Made by a program: the position numbers and the translations under genes. A DNA stretch of 63,897 nt, from positions 1 through 63,897 of the forward strand of contig QFZU02000112.1 of NCBI GenBank assembly GCA_003260025.2, in the 5' to 3' direction. A model generated the notes under the pieces. That model saw only the letters and a program-made list of their open reading frames with translations. It was not told the DNA's origin and ran no database searches. The stretch comes from Microbispora triticiradicis. Lineage in GTDB: Bacteria > Actinomycetota > Actinomycetes > Streptosporangiales > Streptosporangiaceae. Shown one piece after another: positions 32,201 through 40,722 of the stretch. Within the stretch, counting starts at the first letter, position 1; every line of letters starts with the position of its first letter.

Positions 32201-33534
32201 GTGCCGGGAGGGTAGGTGTCGTCGACGGCGACGACGTCGCGCCCGGCGGCGGCCAGCAGGGAGGCGGCGACGGCCGCCCGGTAGCCGGTCGCGCAGTGCG
32301 TCCACACCTCGCCGGGCGGCACCTCGTCCAGCCGTGCGGGCAGCTCGTGCAGCGGGATGTTGACCGCGCCGGGCAGGTGCGACTCGCGCCACTCCGCGCT
32401 GCGGCGCACGTCCAGGACCACGACCGGCCGCTCGCGGCGTACGGCGGACAGGTCGGCGAACGTCGCGAGCGGCAGGGACGCGGGCTTCTCGCCGCCGTCA
32501 CCGACCCAGTCGGCCGGGCCTCCGGTGGCGGCCGCGGCCGGGCGGTCGACGCCGATCCGCGCCAGTTCGCGCTGCGCCTCCGCCACCTCCTCCGGCGTCG
32601 CGCCGAGCAGCGTCACCGGGGTGCCCCAGGGGATGAGCCAGCCCAGGTGGACGGCGAAGCCGCCGTCGAGCCCGAAGTTGAGCGTCCCCGGCAGGTGGCC
32701 CGCCGCGAACGCCGTGCGGGACCGCAGGTCGACCACCCACTCGCCGTCCCGCAGGCGACGGCGCAGCTCGGCGGCGCCGGCCCGATGCGGCGGGGACAGG
32801 TCGGGCGCGTCCGGCCCGGCCAGGTTGAGCGCCGCCATGTGCGCGTAGTACGCCGGGTAGGCGTCCAGCCCGGCGAGCAGCGCCTCCGCGTACTCCTCCT
32901 CGCCCCGCGTCAGGACCGGGTTGGTCTTGGACTCCCGGCCGATCGTCGACTCGGTGACCTCCTCCGACTGGGCGGACGAGCAGAAGCTCCCGAAACCGTG
33001 CGTGGGGTAGACCTCCGTCTCCGGGGGCAGTTCACGGGCCAGGCGGTGCGCCGACGCGTACTGGGCGCGCACCAGCGCGTCCGTGTGCTCCGGGCCGAGC
33101 AGGTCGGGCCGCCCGGTCGAGCCGTAGAGCAGCGAGCCTCCCGTGAAGACCGCGGGCGTCCGGCCCGGGACCTCCAGCGCGTACGACAGGTGGGTGAACG
33201 TGTGGCCGGGAGTCGCCAGCACGCGCAGCTGCAGTTCCCCGGCCTCGATCACGTCGCCGTCCTGGATCGGGCAGTGGTGGAACGCCACCGGGTCGGCCGC
33301 GTTGACGTGGTAGTCCGCGCCGGTGGCCGCGGCCAGGGCGGGCCCGCCGGTGACGTAGTCGTTGTGCACGTGGGTCTCGAAGACGCCGCGGATGTCCACG
33401 CCGCGCCGCTCGGCCAGGCGGAGCATCCGGTCGACGTCCCGCTGCGGGTCCACGACGAAGGCGACCTCCCCGTCGGTGACGAGGTAGCTGCGGTCGCCCA
33501 GGGAGGGGGTGCCGACGGCGATGATCTCGATCAT
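32194..33534 (-). CDS. Metallo-beta-lactamase protein with two rhodanese domains
   Basis: 446 residues. The N-terminal MBL domain has ETHVHNDYVTGG (near residue 56; HxHxD with the sixth position Tyr as in persulfide dioxygenase-like enzymes) and further metal histidines in TPGHTFTHLS and YPTHGFGS. Rhodanese domain 1 (near 250-340) lacks a catalytic cysteine. Rhodanese domain 2 (near 360-446) has it in WTHCATGYRAAVA. Such proteins act on glutathione or mycothiol persulfides and sulfide. The ATG overlaps the PfkB stop (ATGA). Last gene of the protocatechuate operon. Confidence 0.9.
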   Translation of the reverse strand: MIEIIAVGTPSLGDRSYLVTDGEVAFVVDPQRDVDRMLRLAERRGVDIRGVFETHVHNDYVTGGPALAAATGADYHVNAADPVAFHHCPIQDGDVIEAGELQLRVLATPGHTFTHLSYALEVPGRTPAVFTGGSLLYGSTGRPDLLGPEHTDALVRAQYASAHRLARELPPETEVYPTHGFGSFCSSAQSEEVTESTIGRESKTNPVLTRGEEEYAEALLAGLDAYPAYYAHMAALNLAGPDAPDLSPPHRAGAAELRRRLRDGEWVVDLRSRTAFAAGHLPGTLNFGLDGGFAVHLGWLIPWGTPVTLLGATPEEVAEAQRELARIGVDRPAAAATGGPADWVGDGGEKPASLPLATFADLSAVRRERPVVVLDVRRSAEWRESHLPGAVNIPLHELPARLDEVPPGEVWTHCATGYRAAVAASLLAAAGRDVVAVDDTYPPGTG

Positions 33535-34541
33535 GTATGTCCCTCCTCGGCTCGGGACAGACCCGTACCCAGGGAGAACGAATTCACCTCCGCCCGGGTG
33601 GGCGGGACCGCGCCGGCGCGGGTGCACACGATCGCGGCGGCGGCGCAGCCGCGCCGCAGCGCCTCGGCCACCCGCGCGGGGGTGAGGGCGCCGTCGGGCA
33701 GGGGCTTGCCGTGCAGGGCGTCGTCGTGCAGGGCGTCGAGGTAGGCGGCGGTGAAGGTGTCGCCGGCGCCGACCGTGTCCACGACCTCGACGGCCGGGGC
33801 CGGGCAGGTGATCACTTCGTCACCCGGAACCCCCTCACCCGGAACCCCCTCACTCGGAACCCCGTCACCTGAGAGCCAGTCACGCAGCACCGCCGTCGCG
33901 CCGTCGCCGCCCCGTGTGACCACCACCAGCTCCGGGCCGAGCCCGGCCCAGCGCCGCGCCACGTCGAGCCCGGGCTCGCCGGGGTAGAGCCAGTCCAGGT
34001 CCTCGGCGCTCACCTTGACCAGTCGCGACAGCCGTACGCACTCCTCGACCAGGGCCACGGCGGCGGAACGGTCGCCGGCCAGCGAGGGCCGGATGTTCGG
34101 GTCGTAGGAGACGGTGACGCCCGCCGCCTTCGCGGCCCGCATCAGGGCCCTGACGTGGTCGCCGCCCGGGGCCACGAGGGTGGCCAGGGAGCCGGTGTGC
34201 AGGCAGGTCACCCCGTCGAGCGCGACCGGGGCGGAGAGCCGCCACTCGAAGCGGAAGTCGTACGACGCCGAGCCGTCCGCGCCCACCCGGGCGAAGGCCA
34301 GGCCGGTGGACGCCGCCGGGGCGAGGTCGCCGGTGCCGATCCCGTGGCGGGTCAGGTGGTCGCGGAGCAGGCCGCCGAAGAGGTCGTCGCCGGTCTCCCC
34401 GGCGAACCGCACCGGCCGGCCCAGCGCCGCCAGCGCCACCGCCACGTTGAGCGGGCTGCCTCCGGGCACGGCGGTGAAGGTCCACGATCCCGGCGCGCCG
34501 ATCAGGTCGACGAGGCTCTCGCCCGTCACGAGGAACGTCAT
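33531..34541 (-). CDS. PfkB-family carbohydrate kinase
   Basis: 336 residues. Ribokinase-type features: N-terminal substrate motif VPGGSPLNVAVALAALG (residues 24-40), GETGDDLFGGLL and the C-terminal anion-hole DTVGAGDTFTAAYLDAL (near 259, with catalytic Asp). It phosphorylates a sugar or sugar acid such as fructose or 2-keto-3-deoxygluconate. A 15-bp in-frame microrepeat inserts VPSEGVPGEGVPG before the catalytic region. It is coupled by ATGA to pcaC above and the MBL gene below. A sugar kinase in a protocatechuate operon is unexpected. Confidence 0.88.
   Translation of the reverse strand: MTFLVTGESLVDLIGAPGSWTFTAVPGGSPLNVAVALAALGRPVRFAGETGDDLFGGLLRDHLTRHGIGTGDLAPAASTGLAFARVGADGSASYDFRFEWRLSAPVALDGVTCLHTGSLATLVAPGGDHVRALMRAAKAAGVTVSYDPNIRPSLAGDRSAAVALVEECVRLSRLVKVSAEDLDWLYPGEPGLDVARRWAGLGPELVVVTRGGDGATAVLRDWLSGDGVPSEGVPGEGVPGDEVITCPAPAVEVVDTVGAGDTFTAAYLDALHDDALHGKPLPDGALTPARVAEALRRGCAAAAIVCTRAGAVPPTRAEVNSFSLGTGLSRAEEGHT
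33820..33864 (-). repeat. 15-bp in-frame tandem repeat in the PfkB gene
   Basis: Unit TCACCCGGAACCCCC (plus strand), two identical copies and a third with two differences. Encodes the GVPxE repeats in an exposed loop before the anion hole. Confidence 0.85.
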
Positions 34542-34918
34542 GCGGCGTCCTTCCCCGGGTCCTCCGCCAGCACGCGCTGGGCGACGGCGAAGGCGGCGTT
34601 GGCGGCGGGCACCCCGCAGTAGATCGCGGTCTGCAGCAGGACCTCCTTGATCTCGTCGGTGGTGAGCCCGTTGCGCCGCGCGGCCCGCACGTGCATGGCC
34701 AGTTCGTCGAGCTGTCCCCGGGCCACGAGGGCGGTGAGCGTGACGCAACTGCGGGTCCTGCGGTCCAGCCCCGGCCGGGTCCAGATCTCACCCCAGGCGT
34801 ACCGGGTGATGAGGTCCTGGAAGTCGGCGGTGAACTCGGTGGTCGCCGCCTGCGCCCGGTCCACGTGCGCGTCGCCCAGCACCTCCCGCCGCACCCGCAT
34901 GCCGTCGTCGTCGCTCAT
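34538..34918 (-). CDS. pcaC: 4-carboxymuconolactone decarboxylase
   Basis: 126 residues. CMD signature: helical protein with AWGEIWTRPGLDRRTRSCVT (near 41-60) and the His/Glu-containing ELAMHVRAARRNGLTTDEIKE region (near 73). It converts 4-carboxymuconolactone to 3-oxoadipate enol-lactone in the protocatechuate branch. ATG; stop and next start overlap (ATGA) with both neighbours, pcaD and the PfkB gene. Separate from pcaD here, not fused as pcaL. Confidence 0.94.
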   Translation of the reverse strand: MSDDDGMRVRREVLGDAHVDRAQAATTEFTADFQDLITRYAWGEIWTRPGLDRRTRSCVTLTALVARGQLDELAMHVRAARRNGLTTDEIKEVLLQTAIYCGVPAANAAFAVAQRVLAEDPGKDAA

Positions 34919-35673
34919 GCCGTCCTCCGGGAGGTGGTGGTCAGGTGCCGGACGATCGCCTCGGTGACGACGTCCGGCCGTTCGGCGGTGGCCAGGTGGG
35001 CCGCATCCGGCACCACCAGCAGCGTGGCGTCCGGGATGCCCCCGGCCAGGACCTCGGCGTGCGCGGGCGGGGTCGCGGGGTCCTCGGCCCCGGCGACCAC
35101 CAGCGTGGGCGCGCGGACCTCCCCGAGCCGGTCGCGGACGTCGAAGGCGGCCAGGGCGTCGCAGCAGGCGGCGTACCCCTCGGGATCGGCGCCGCGCAGC
35201 ATGTCGAGGTAGCGCCCGGCGCCGGGGAAGCCCGCCGTGAACCACCGCGACCGGGTCGTCTCCACCAGGGGCCCGGTGCCCTCCGCCCGCACCAGGGCGG
35301 CGCGTTCGCGCCAGCTCTCCGGAGTGCCGAACCGGGCGGAGGTGCAGCACAGCACCAGGCTCGCGACCCGGTCCGGCGCGCGCAGCGCGAGGGTGGTCCC
35401 GACGGCCCCGCCCAGCGACACCCCGGCGTACGAGAAGCGGCCGGGAACGTGGCGGTCGAGCAGTACCAGCACCCCGGCCGCGAGGTCGTCGACGGTGAAG
35501 CCGGACGCGGCGGGGGAGCCGCCGTGGCCGGGCAGGTCGTAACGGAGGACCCGCCAGGTGCGGGTGAGCGCGGCGAGCTGGGGCTCCCACAGGTCGAGCG
35601 TCGTGCCCAGTGACGGGCCGAGCACGACGACCGGAGCGTCCGGCGGGCCGTCGAATCGGTGGTGCGGGATCAT
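34915..35673 (-). CDS. pcaD: 3-oxoadipate enol-lactonase
   Basis: 252 residues, alpha/beta hydrolase. Oxyanion GPSLGTTLDLW (near 18), nucleophile elbow AGVSLGGAVG (Ser near 90), acid in AGAEDPATPP and histidine in PDAAHLATAE (near 230). It hydrolyses the enol-lactone to 3-oxoadipate. ATGA overlaps with pcaB and pcaC. Confidence 0.94.
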   Translation of the reverse strand: MIPHHRFDGPPDAPVVVLGPSLGTTLDLWEPQLAALTRTWRVLRYDLPGHGGSPAASGFTVDDLAAGVLVLLDRHVPGRFSYAGVSLGGAVGTTLALRAPDRVASLVLCCTSARFGTPESWRERAALVRAEGTGPLVETTRSRWFTAGFPGAGRYLDMLRGADPEGYAACCDALAAFDVRDRLGEVRAPTLVVAGAEDPATPPAHAEVLAGGIPDATLLVVPDAAHLATAERPDVVTEAIVRHLTTTSRRTA

Positions 35674-36950
35674 CCGTCTTCTCTCGCGTGGTGCTCCGGG
35701 GCTTGGGACTCCCGGGCATGGAACTCCAGGGCGCGGTCCACCAGGGCGGGCGCCGGCCCGGCCCCGGTGTCCTCCCCGTGCTCGCGCAGCACGGCGAGCA
35801 GCTCATCGAGATTCTGCCGCATCCGGCCGGGGAACACCTCCAGGCCCCCGGTCAGCTCCGCGGCCGTCTCCGCCGCGCCGCCGGCCAGGCGCAGGCACTC
35901 GCGCAGCGGCTGCCATTCGGCGTGCCAGCCTCCGGCGGGCCGCTCGTGCTCGGCGACCCGTGACGCCAGCAGGATCTGCGTCAGGGCGGGCGCCTGCAGC
36001 GCCGCCGACCGGATCATCGTGGCGAGCACCGGGTTGCGCTTGTGCGCCATCGCCGACGAGCCGCCCCGGCCGGGCGCGGCGGGCTCGGCGACCTCGCCCA
36101 CCTCGCTCTGCGCCAGCAGGATCACGTCGACGGCGAGCTTGCCGAGCGCGCCCGTGACGGCGGCGAGCGCGGCGGCGAGGTCCGTGACAGGAGTGCGGGA
36201 GGTGTGCCAGGGCAGCACCGGCTCGGCCAGCCCGGTCTCGGCGGCGAAGAGCGGCAGGAGCTCCAGGGCCCGCTCGCCGTACCCGGCCATCGTCCCGGCC
36301 GCGCCGCCGAGCTGGACCGGCAGCCGCACCGCCGCGAGGCGGTCGCGGGCGTCCCGGCAGCCGAGCAGCCATCCGGCCGCCTTCAGCCCGAACGTGGTGG
36401 GCACCGCCCGCTGCATGAGCGTGCGTCCGGCCATCGGGGTGCCGCGGTGCTCGGCGGCCAGCCGGGCGAGCGCGGCGAGCACCCGGTCCAGGTGCGGCAG
36501 GATCACCGCGCGGGCCCGCGCCGACACCAGCATCGCCGCCGTGTCGAGTATGTCCTGGCTGGTCGCGCCGTGATGCACCCACCTACTCGCGTCCCCGGCG
36601 GCGGCGCGCAGGTCCTCGACCAGCGGCACGACGGGATTGCCGGCGTCCCTGGCCCGCCGGGCGAGGCCGGCCACGTCGAACCGCTCCGGGCGGGCCGCCT
36701 CGGCGATCGCGGCGGCGGCCCGCTCGGGGACGACGCCGAGGCGGGCCTGCGCCCGCGCGAGGCAGACCTCCGCCTCCAGCATCGCCCGCAGCCAGGCGCC
36801 GTCGCCCGTGACCGCCGCCACGTCCGTGCCCGCCCAGACGGGCGTCAGCAGGCCGTGGTCAGGGCCCGCGCCGGACTCTGCATCGGACCCTGCGTTGGAC
36901 CCCGCATCGGAACCCGCGTCAGAAATCAAGGAAGACCGTCTCCCGCTCAC
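35670..36950 (-). CDS. pcaB: 3-carboxy-cis,cis-muconate cycloisomerase
   Basis: 426 residues of the fumarase/argininosuccinate lyase superfamily. Features: RWVHHGATSQDILDTAAMLV (near 118), PVQLGGAAGTMAG (near 197) and the signature loop GRGGSSAMAHKRNPV (near 280). The enzyme cyclises 3-carboxymuconate to 4-carboxymuconolactone. The GTG start lies inside the pcaG 3' end (32-bp overlap); a TTG a few codons downstream is the alternative. The N-terminus has a 12-bp microrepeat giving SDAGSDAGSNAGSDAE before the conserved domain begins near residue 30. Confidence 0.93.
   Translation of the reverse strand: MSGRRSSLISDAGSDAGSNAGSDAESGAGPDHGLLTPVWAGTDVAAVTGDGAWLRAMLEAEVCLARAQARLGVVPERAAAAIAEAARPERFDVAGLARRARDAGNPVVPLVEDLRAAAGDASRWVHHGATSQDILDTAAMLVSARARAVILPHLDRVLAALARLAAEHRGTPMAGRTLMQRAVPTTFGLKAAGWLLGCRDARDRLAAVRLPVQLGGAAGTMAGYGERALELLPLFAAETGLAEPVLPWHTSRTPVTDLAAALAAVTGALGKLAVDVILLAQSEVGEVAEPAAPGRGGSSAMAHKRNPVLATMIRSAALQAPALTQILLASRVAEHERPAGGWHAEWQPLRECLRLAGGAAETAAELTGGLEVFPGRMRQNLDELLAVLREHGEDTGAGPAPALVDRALEFHARESQAPEHHAREDG
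36873..36920 (-). repeat. 12-bp tandem repeat across the pcaG/pcaB junction
   Basis: Four units of GGACYCYGCRTY (e.g. GGACCCTGCGTT and GGACCCCGCATC). They encode the SDAG repeats at the PcaB N-terminus and reach to the pcaG stop codon. Confidence 0.85.
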
Positions 36951-37464
36951 CCTGCAGTCGTACGTCGAACAGGTAGGCGTCCTTCCCGTCCGCGCGGGCG
37001 AGCAACGTCGCGCGGCGGTCCGGGTCCAGCGAGCCGAGCAGGGGGTCGGGCACGTCGGCGAGGTAGACGCGGGTCCGCACCGGCTTCAGCAGCCCCCGGG
37101 CGAAGACCAGCAGGGGGAGGTACGGCCGGACGGGCGGCGCGGTCCGGAACCGGTAGGAGCCGTCGGGCTCGGTGGCGCACCGGCCGAACCCTCCGCCGCC
37201 GAACCCGCCTCTGCCGAATCCTGCGCTGCCTGCGCTGCCTGCGTTGCCGAACCCCGTGCCGGCGGGCCCCCGCTGCCTGACCCCCTCGGGCTCGCCGGTC
37301 CACAGCTCCAGCAGCGCGTCGGGCACCGGCTCGCCCGCGCCGTCCAGCACCCGGCCGGTGATCGTGACCGCGCCCGGATGCCCCTCGGGCACGAGTTCCC
37401 AGCCGCCCTCGTACGGCAGGGCGAACCCGAAGAACGGCCCGACGGTCTGCGAGGGAGTGGTCAT
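36919..37464 (-). CDS. pcaG: Protocatechuate 3,4-dioxygenase alpha subunit
   Basis: 181 residues. The intradiol dioxygenase fold of the alpha chain: SQTVGPFFGFALPYEG (near 6-20) and VPDALLELWTGEPEG near 47. The metal Tyr and His are replaced, as expected for the non-catalytic subunit. A Gly-rich insertion between residues 72 and 95 (GNAGSAGSAGFGRGGFG) comes from 9-bp repeats at 37221-37247. AGGAGG ribosome site before the ATG; ATGA overlap with pcaH. Pairs with PcaH to open the protocatechuate ring. Confidence 0.93.
   Translation of the reverse strand: MTTPSQTVGPFFGFALPYEGGWELVPEGHPGAVTITGRVLDGAGEPVPDALLELWTGEPEGVRQRGPAGTGFGNAGSAGSAGFGRGGFGGGGFGRCATEPDGSYRFRTAPPVRPYLPLLVFARGLLKPVRTRVYLADVPDPLLGSLDPDRRATLLARADGKDAYLFDVRLQGERETVFLDF
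37221..37247 (-). repeat. 9-bp in-frame tandem repeat in pcaG
   Basis: CTGCGCTGC twice and CTGCGTTGC once (plus strand) in a row. It produces the Gly/Ala/Ser-rich insertion absent from related PcaG. Confidence 0.8.
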
Positions 37465-38141
37465 GCGTCCTCCTGTGCTGCCTCGATCGGGGTGCGGCCC
37501 AGCACGACGTCCCAGCGGTAGCCGAGCGCCCACTCCGGCTCGGTGACGTCGAGGTCGAAGGCGGAGACGAGCCGCTCGCGGGCGGCCGGGTCCGGGACGG
37601 ACTGGAAGATCGGGTCGAACGCGAACAACGGGTCGCCCGGGAAGTACATCTGCGTCACCAGGCGCTGGGTGAACGCGGTGCCGAAGACCGAGAAGTGGAT
37701 GTGGGCCGGCCGCCAGGCGTTCGGGTGGTTGCGCCAGGGATAGGCCCCCGGCTTGATCGTGACGAACCGGTAGCGGCCCTCGTCGTCGGTCAGGCACCGG
37801 CCCGCCCCGGTGAAGTTGGGGTCGAGCGGCGCCGGGTGCCGGTCGACCGGGTGGGCGTACCGGCCGGCCGCGTTCGCCTGCCAGATCTCCACCAGCGTCC
37901 GGGGCACCGGCCGGCCGGAGGAGTCGAGGATCCGGCCGGTGACGATGATCCGCTCGCCGAGCGGTTCGCCCGCGTGCCCGGCGGTCAGGTCGGCGTCGAG
38001 CGGCCCGACGTCCTCGTGGCCGAAGACCGGGCCGGTCAGCTCGGCCGCCTCCGGGTCCTCCTTCATCGGCAGCGGCGTCCGGGACGGCGCGCGCAGGACC
38101 GTGCTCGCGTAGCCGGGATACAGGTAGGGCGGCTGGGTCAT
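37461..38141 (-). CDS. pcaH: Protocatechuate 3,4-dioxygenase beta subunit
   Basis: 226 residues. It carries the four iron ligands of intradiol dioxygenases: Tyr in GRYAHPVD (near 94), Tyr in GAYPWRNHPNAWRPAHIHF (near 132) and the two His of HIHF (near 145-147). It opens protocatechuate to 3-carboxy-cis,cis-muconate. ATG overlaps pcaF stop; the gene is followed by pcaG with ATGA overlap. The expected length is kept. Confidence 0.95.
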   Translation of the reverse strand: MTQPPYLYPGYASTVLRAPSRTPLPMKEDPEAAELTGPVFGHEDVGPLDADLTAGHAGEPLGERIIVTGRILDSSGRPVPRTLVEIWQANAAGRYAHPVDRHPAPLDPNFTGAGRCLTDDEGRYRFVTIKPGAYPWRNHPNAWRPAHIHFSVFGTAFTQRLVTQMYFPGDPLFAFDPIFQSVPDPAARERLVSAFDLDVTEPEWALGYRWDVVLGRTPIEAAQEDA

Positions 38142-39313
38142 CGGAGTCCTTCGAGGGTCAGGGCCAGTCCTTGGCCGACGCCGACGCACAGGGTCGCCAC
38201 GCCGTACCCGCCGGTGCGGGAGAGACGGTGGGCGAGAGTGCCCGCGAGGCGCGCGCCGGAGCAGCCGAGCGGGTGCCCGATCGCGATCGCGCCGCCCTGC
38301 GGGTTGACCACCTCGGGGTCGAGCTCCTTCCACTCGCCGAGGCAGGCGAGCACCTGCGCGGCGAACGCCTCGTTGAGCTCGACGGACGCCAGGTCGGCGA
38401 GGCCGAGCCCGGCCCGGCCCAGTGCCCGGGCGACCGCGGGGACGGGCCCGATGCCGAAGTCGGCCGGGTCCACGCCCGCGACCCCGGTGGACACCACCCG
38501 GGCGAGCGGGCGCAGGCCGTGCGCGGCGAGGCCGTCGGCGTCGGTGACCAGCAGCGCGGCGGCGCCGTCGTTGAGCGGCGAGGAGTTGCCCGCCGTGATC
38601 GTGCCGTCGGCGGCGAAGGCGGGCTTCAGCCGGGCCAGCGCCTCGGCGGACGTGTCGTCCCTGATCGTCTCGTCGCGGGACAGCCCCTCCCGCGGGACGA
38701 TCTCCGCGTCGAACAGGCCGTCCCGCCAGGCGGCGGCGGCCCGGCGGTGGCTGCGCTCGGCGAAGGCGTCCTGCTCCTCGCGGCTCACGCCGCGCCTGCG
38801 GGCGAGCGTCTCGGTCGCCTCGCCGAGGGAGACCGTCCACCGCTCCGGCATCTCCGGGTTGACCATCCGCCAGCCGAGGGTCGTCGAGTAGAGCTGCTCG
38901 TGGCCCCGGGGGAAGCCGCGCTCGGGCTTGGGCAGCACCCAGGGGGCGCGGCTCATCGACTCGACCCCACCGGCCACCACCACGGAGGCGTCGCCGCAGG
39001 CCACGGCCCTGGCGGCCTGGATCACCGCCTCCAGGCCGGAGGCGCACAGGCGATTGACGGTCGAGCCGGGCACCGTGACCGGCAGCCCGGCCAGCAGCGC
39101 GGCCATCCGGCCCACGTTGCGGTTGTCCTCCCCGGCGCCGTTCGCGGCGCCGAGGACCACGTCGTCGATCCGCTCCGGGTCGAGGCCGGGGGCCCGGTCC
39201 AGCAACGCCCCGATCACCCCGGCCGCCAGGTCGTCGGGGCGGATCCCGGCGAGCGCGCCGCCGTACCTCCCGATCGGGGTCCGCACGGCGTCGGCGATGA
39301 ACACGTCCTTCAT
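38138..39313 (-). CDS. pcaF: 3-oxoadipyl-CoA thiolase
   Basis: 391 residues. Thiolase active sites: Cys in [16 protein letters not shown] (near 90), His/Gly in [19 protein letters not shown] (near 348) and the late cysteine in [10 protein letters not shown]. It splits 3-oxoadipyl-CoA into succinyl-CoA and acetyl-CoA, the final step of the pathway. The RLCASG and [19 protein letters not shown] blocks favour the pca type over fatty acid thiolases. ATGA overlap with both neighbours. Confidence 0.93.
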   Translation of the reverse strand: MKDVFIADAVRTPIGRYGGALAGIRPDDLAAGVIGALLDRAPGLDPERIDDVVLGAANGAGEDNRNVGRMAALLAGLPVTVPGSTVNRLCASGLEAVIQAARAVACGDASVVVAGGVESMSRAPWVLPKPERGFPRGHEQLYSTTLGWRMVNPEMPERWTVSLGEATETLARRRGVSREEQDAFAERSHRRAAAAWRDGLFDAEIVPREGLSRDETIRDDTSAEALARLKPAFAADGTITAGNSSPLNDGAAALLVTDADGLAAHGLRPLARVVSTGVAGVDPADFGIGPVPAVARALGRAGLGLADLASVELNEAFAAQVLACLGEWKELDPEVVNPQGGAIAIGHPLGCSGARLAGTLAHRLSRTGGYGVATLCVGVGQGLALTLEGLR

Positions 39314-39933
39314 GCGATCTCGGCTCCCGTCTTCGCCCGCACCTCGCCGGAGGTGACACCGGGCGCGGTCTCCACCAGCCGCAGGCCCTCCGGGGTCACG
39401 TCGACCACGGCGAGGTCGGTGATGATCCTGTGGACGCACGCCCGGCCGGTCAGCGGCAGCGTGCACTCCGGCACGATCTTCGGCGTGCCGTCCTTCGCGG
39501 TGTGCTCCATCAGCACGACCAGCCGTCTCGCGCCGTGTACCAGGTCCATCGCGCCCCCCATCCCCTTGATCATCTTGCCGGGGACGGCCCAGTTGGCGAG
39601 GTCGCCGCGGGCCGACACCTGCATCGCGCCGAGCACGGCGACGTCGATGTGCCCGCCGCGGATCATGCCGAACGACAGCGACGAGTCGAAGAACGCGGCC
39701 CCGGTCAGCACGGTGATCGTCTCCTTGCCAGCGTTGATCAGGTCGGGGTCGACCGCGTCCTCGGCGGGATAGGGGCCGACGCCGAGCACGCCGTTCTCCG
39801 AGTGGATCACCACGCGCCGGCCGTCCAGGTGACCGGGGATCAGCGTCGGCAGCCCGATCCCCAGGTTGACGTAGCCGCCGTCGGGCAGCTCACGGGCCGC
39901 CCGCGCGGCCATCTCGTCACGGGTCCAGGCCAC
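39310..39933 (-). CDS. pcaJ: 3-oxoadipate CoA-transferase beta subunit
   Basis: 207 residues with the CoA-transferase active site: the glutamate in [13 protein letters not shown] (near 46), preceded by [12 protein letters not shown] near 21, and [19 protein letters not shown] near 119. It transfers CoA from succinyl-CoA to 3-oxoadipate. The GTG start directly abuts the pcaI TAG stop with an AAGGAGG ribosome site inside pcaI. A strong coupled pair. Confidence 0.94.
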   Translation of the reverse strand: MAWTRDEMAARAARELPDGGYVNLGIGLPTLIPGHLDGRRVVIHSENGVLGVGPYPAEDAVDPDLINAGKETITVLTGAAFFDSSLSFGMIRGGHIDVAVLGAMQVSARGDLANWAVPGKMIKGMGGAMDLVHGARRLVVLMEHTAKDGTPKIVPECTLPLTGRACVHRIITDLAVVDVTPEGLRLVETAPGVTSGEVRAKTGAEIA

Positions 39934-40722
39934 CTAAGCCTCCTTCGACGCGGGTGTCACGGTGCGCTTCTCGACGCCCTTGTCGGCGGCCTGCTCAGGG
40001 GTGAGCGGCACCACCCGCCGGACGAACACCCCCGGCAGGTGCACCTCGTCGGGGTCGAGGTCGCACAGCTCCTCGACCTCCGCGATCGTCACCCGCCCGG
40101 CCATCGCCGCCAGCGGGTTGAAGTTGCGCGCCGCCTTCGCGAAGACGAGGTTGCCGTACGCGTCCCCCTTCGCCGCCCTGACGAGCGCGAAGTCGGTCAC
40201 GATGCCGCGTTCCAGCACGTACGGCACGCCGTCGAACTCGCGCACCTCCTTCGGCGGCGACGCCACGGCCACGCTGCCGTCGGGGTGGTGACGCCAGGGC
40301 AGCCCGCCCTCGGCGACCATCGTCCCCACCCCCGCAGGCGTGTAGAAGGCCGGTATGCCGCAGCCGCCCGCCCGCAGCCGCTCGGCCAGCGTGCCCTGCG
40401 GGATCAGCTCCACCTCGACCTCGCCCGCGAGGTACTGCCGGGCGAACTCCTTGTTCTCCCCGACGTACGAGCCGGTGACCCGGGCGATCCGGCCGGCGGC
40501 CAGCAGCTCGCCGAGGCCCCGGCCGTTGGTGCCGCAGTTGTTCGACACCACGTGCAGCCCGCCGACGCCGCGCTCCAGCAGCGCGCGGATCAGCACCGAC
40601 GGCACACCGGACAGCCCGAAGCCGCCCACGGCCAGCGACGCGCCCTCGCCGACGTCGGCCACCGCCTCCGCGGCGCTCGCCACCACCTTGTCCATAGGGC
40701 TGTTCACAGGGCTTGTGGTCAC
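39934..40722 (-). CDS. pcaI: 3-oxoadipate CoA-transferase alpha subunit
   Basis: 262 residues. Alpha-chain features: ASLAVGGFGLSGVPSVLI near residue 30, VVSNNCGTNGRGLGELL near 57 and GVGTMVAEGG near 130. I start at GTG 40722, which overlaps the pobA stop (GTGA) and has GAGGAG five bases before. The ATG 27 bases downstream is the alternative. Forms a complex with PcaJ. Confidence 0.93.
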   Translation of the reverse strand: MTTSPVNSPMDKVVASAAEAVADVGEGASLAVGGFGLSGVPSVLIRALLERGVGGLHVVSNNCGTNGRGLGELLAAGRIARVTGSYVGENKEFARQYLAGEVEVELIPQGTLAERLRAGGCGIPAFYTPAGVGTMVAEGGLPWRHHPDGSVAVASPPKEVREFDGVPYVLERGIVTDFALVRAAKGDAYGNLVFAKAARNFNPLAAMAGRVTIAEVEELCDLDPDEVHLPGVFVRRVVPLTPEQAADKGVEKRTVTPASKEA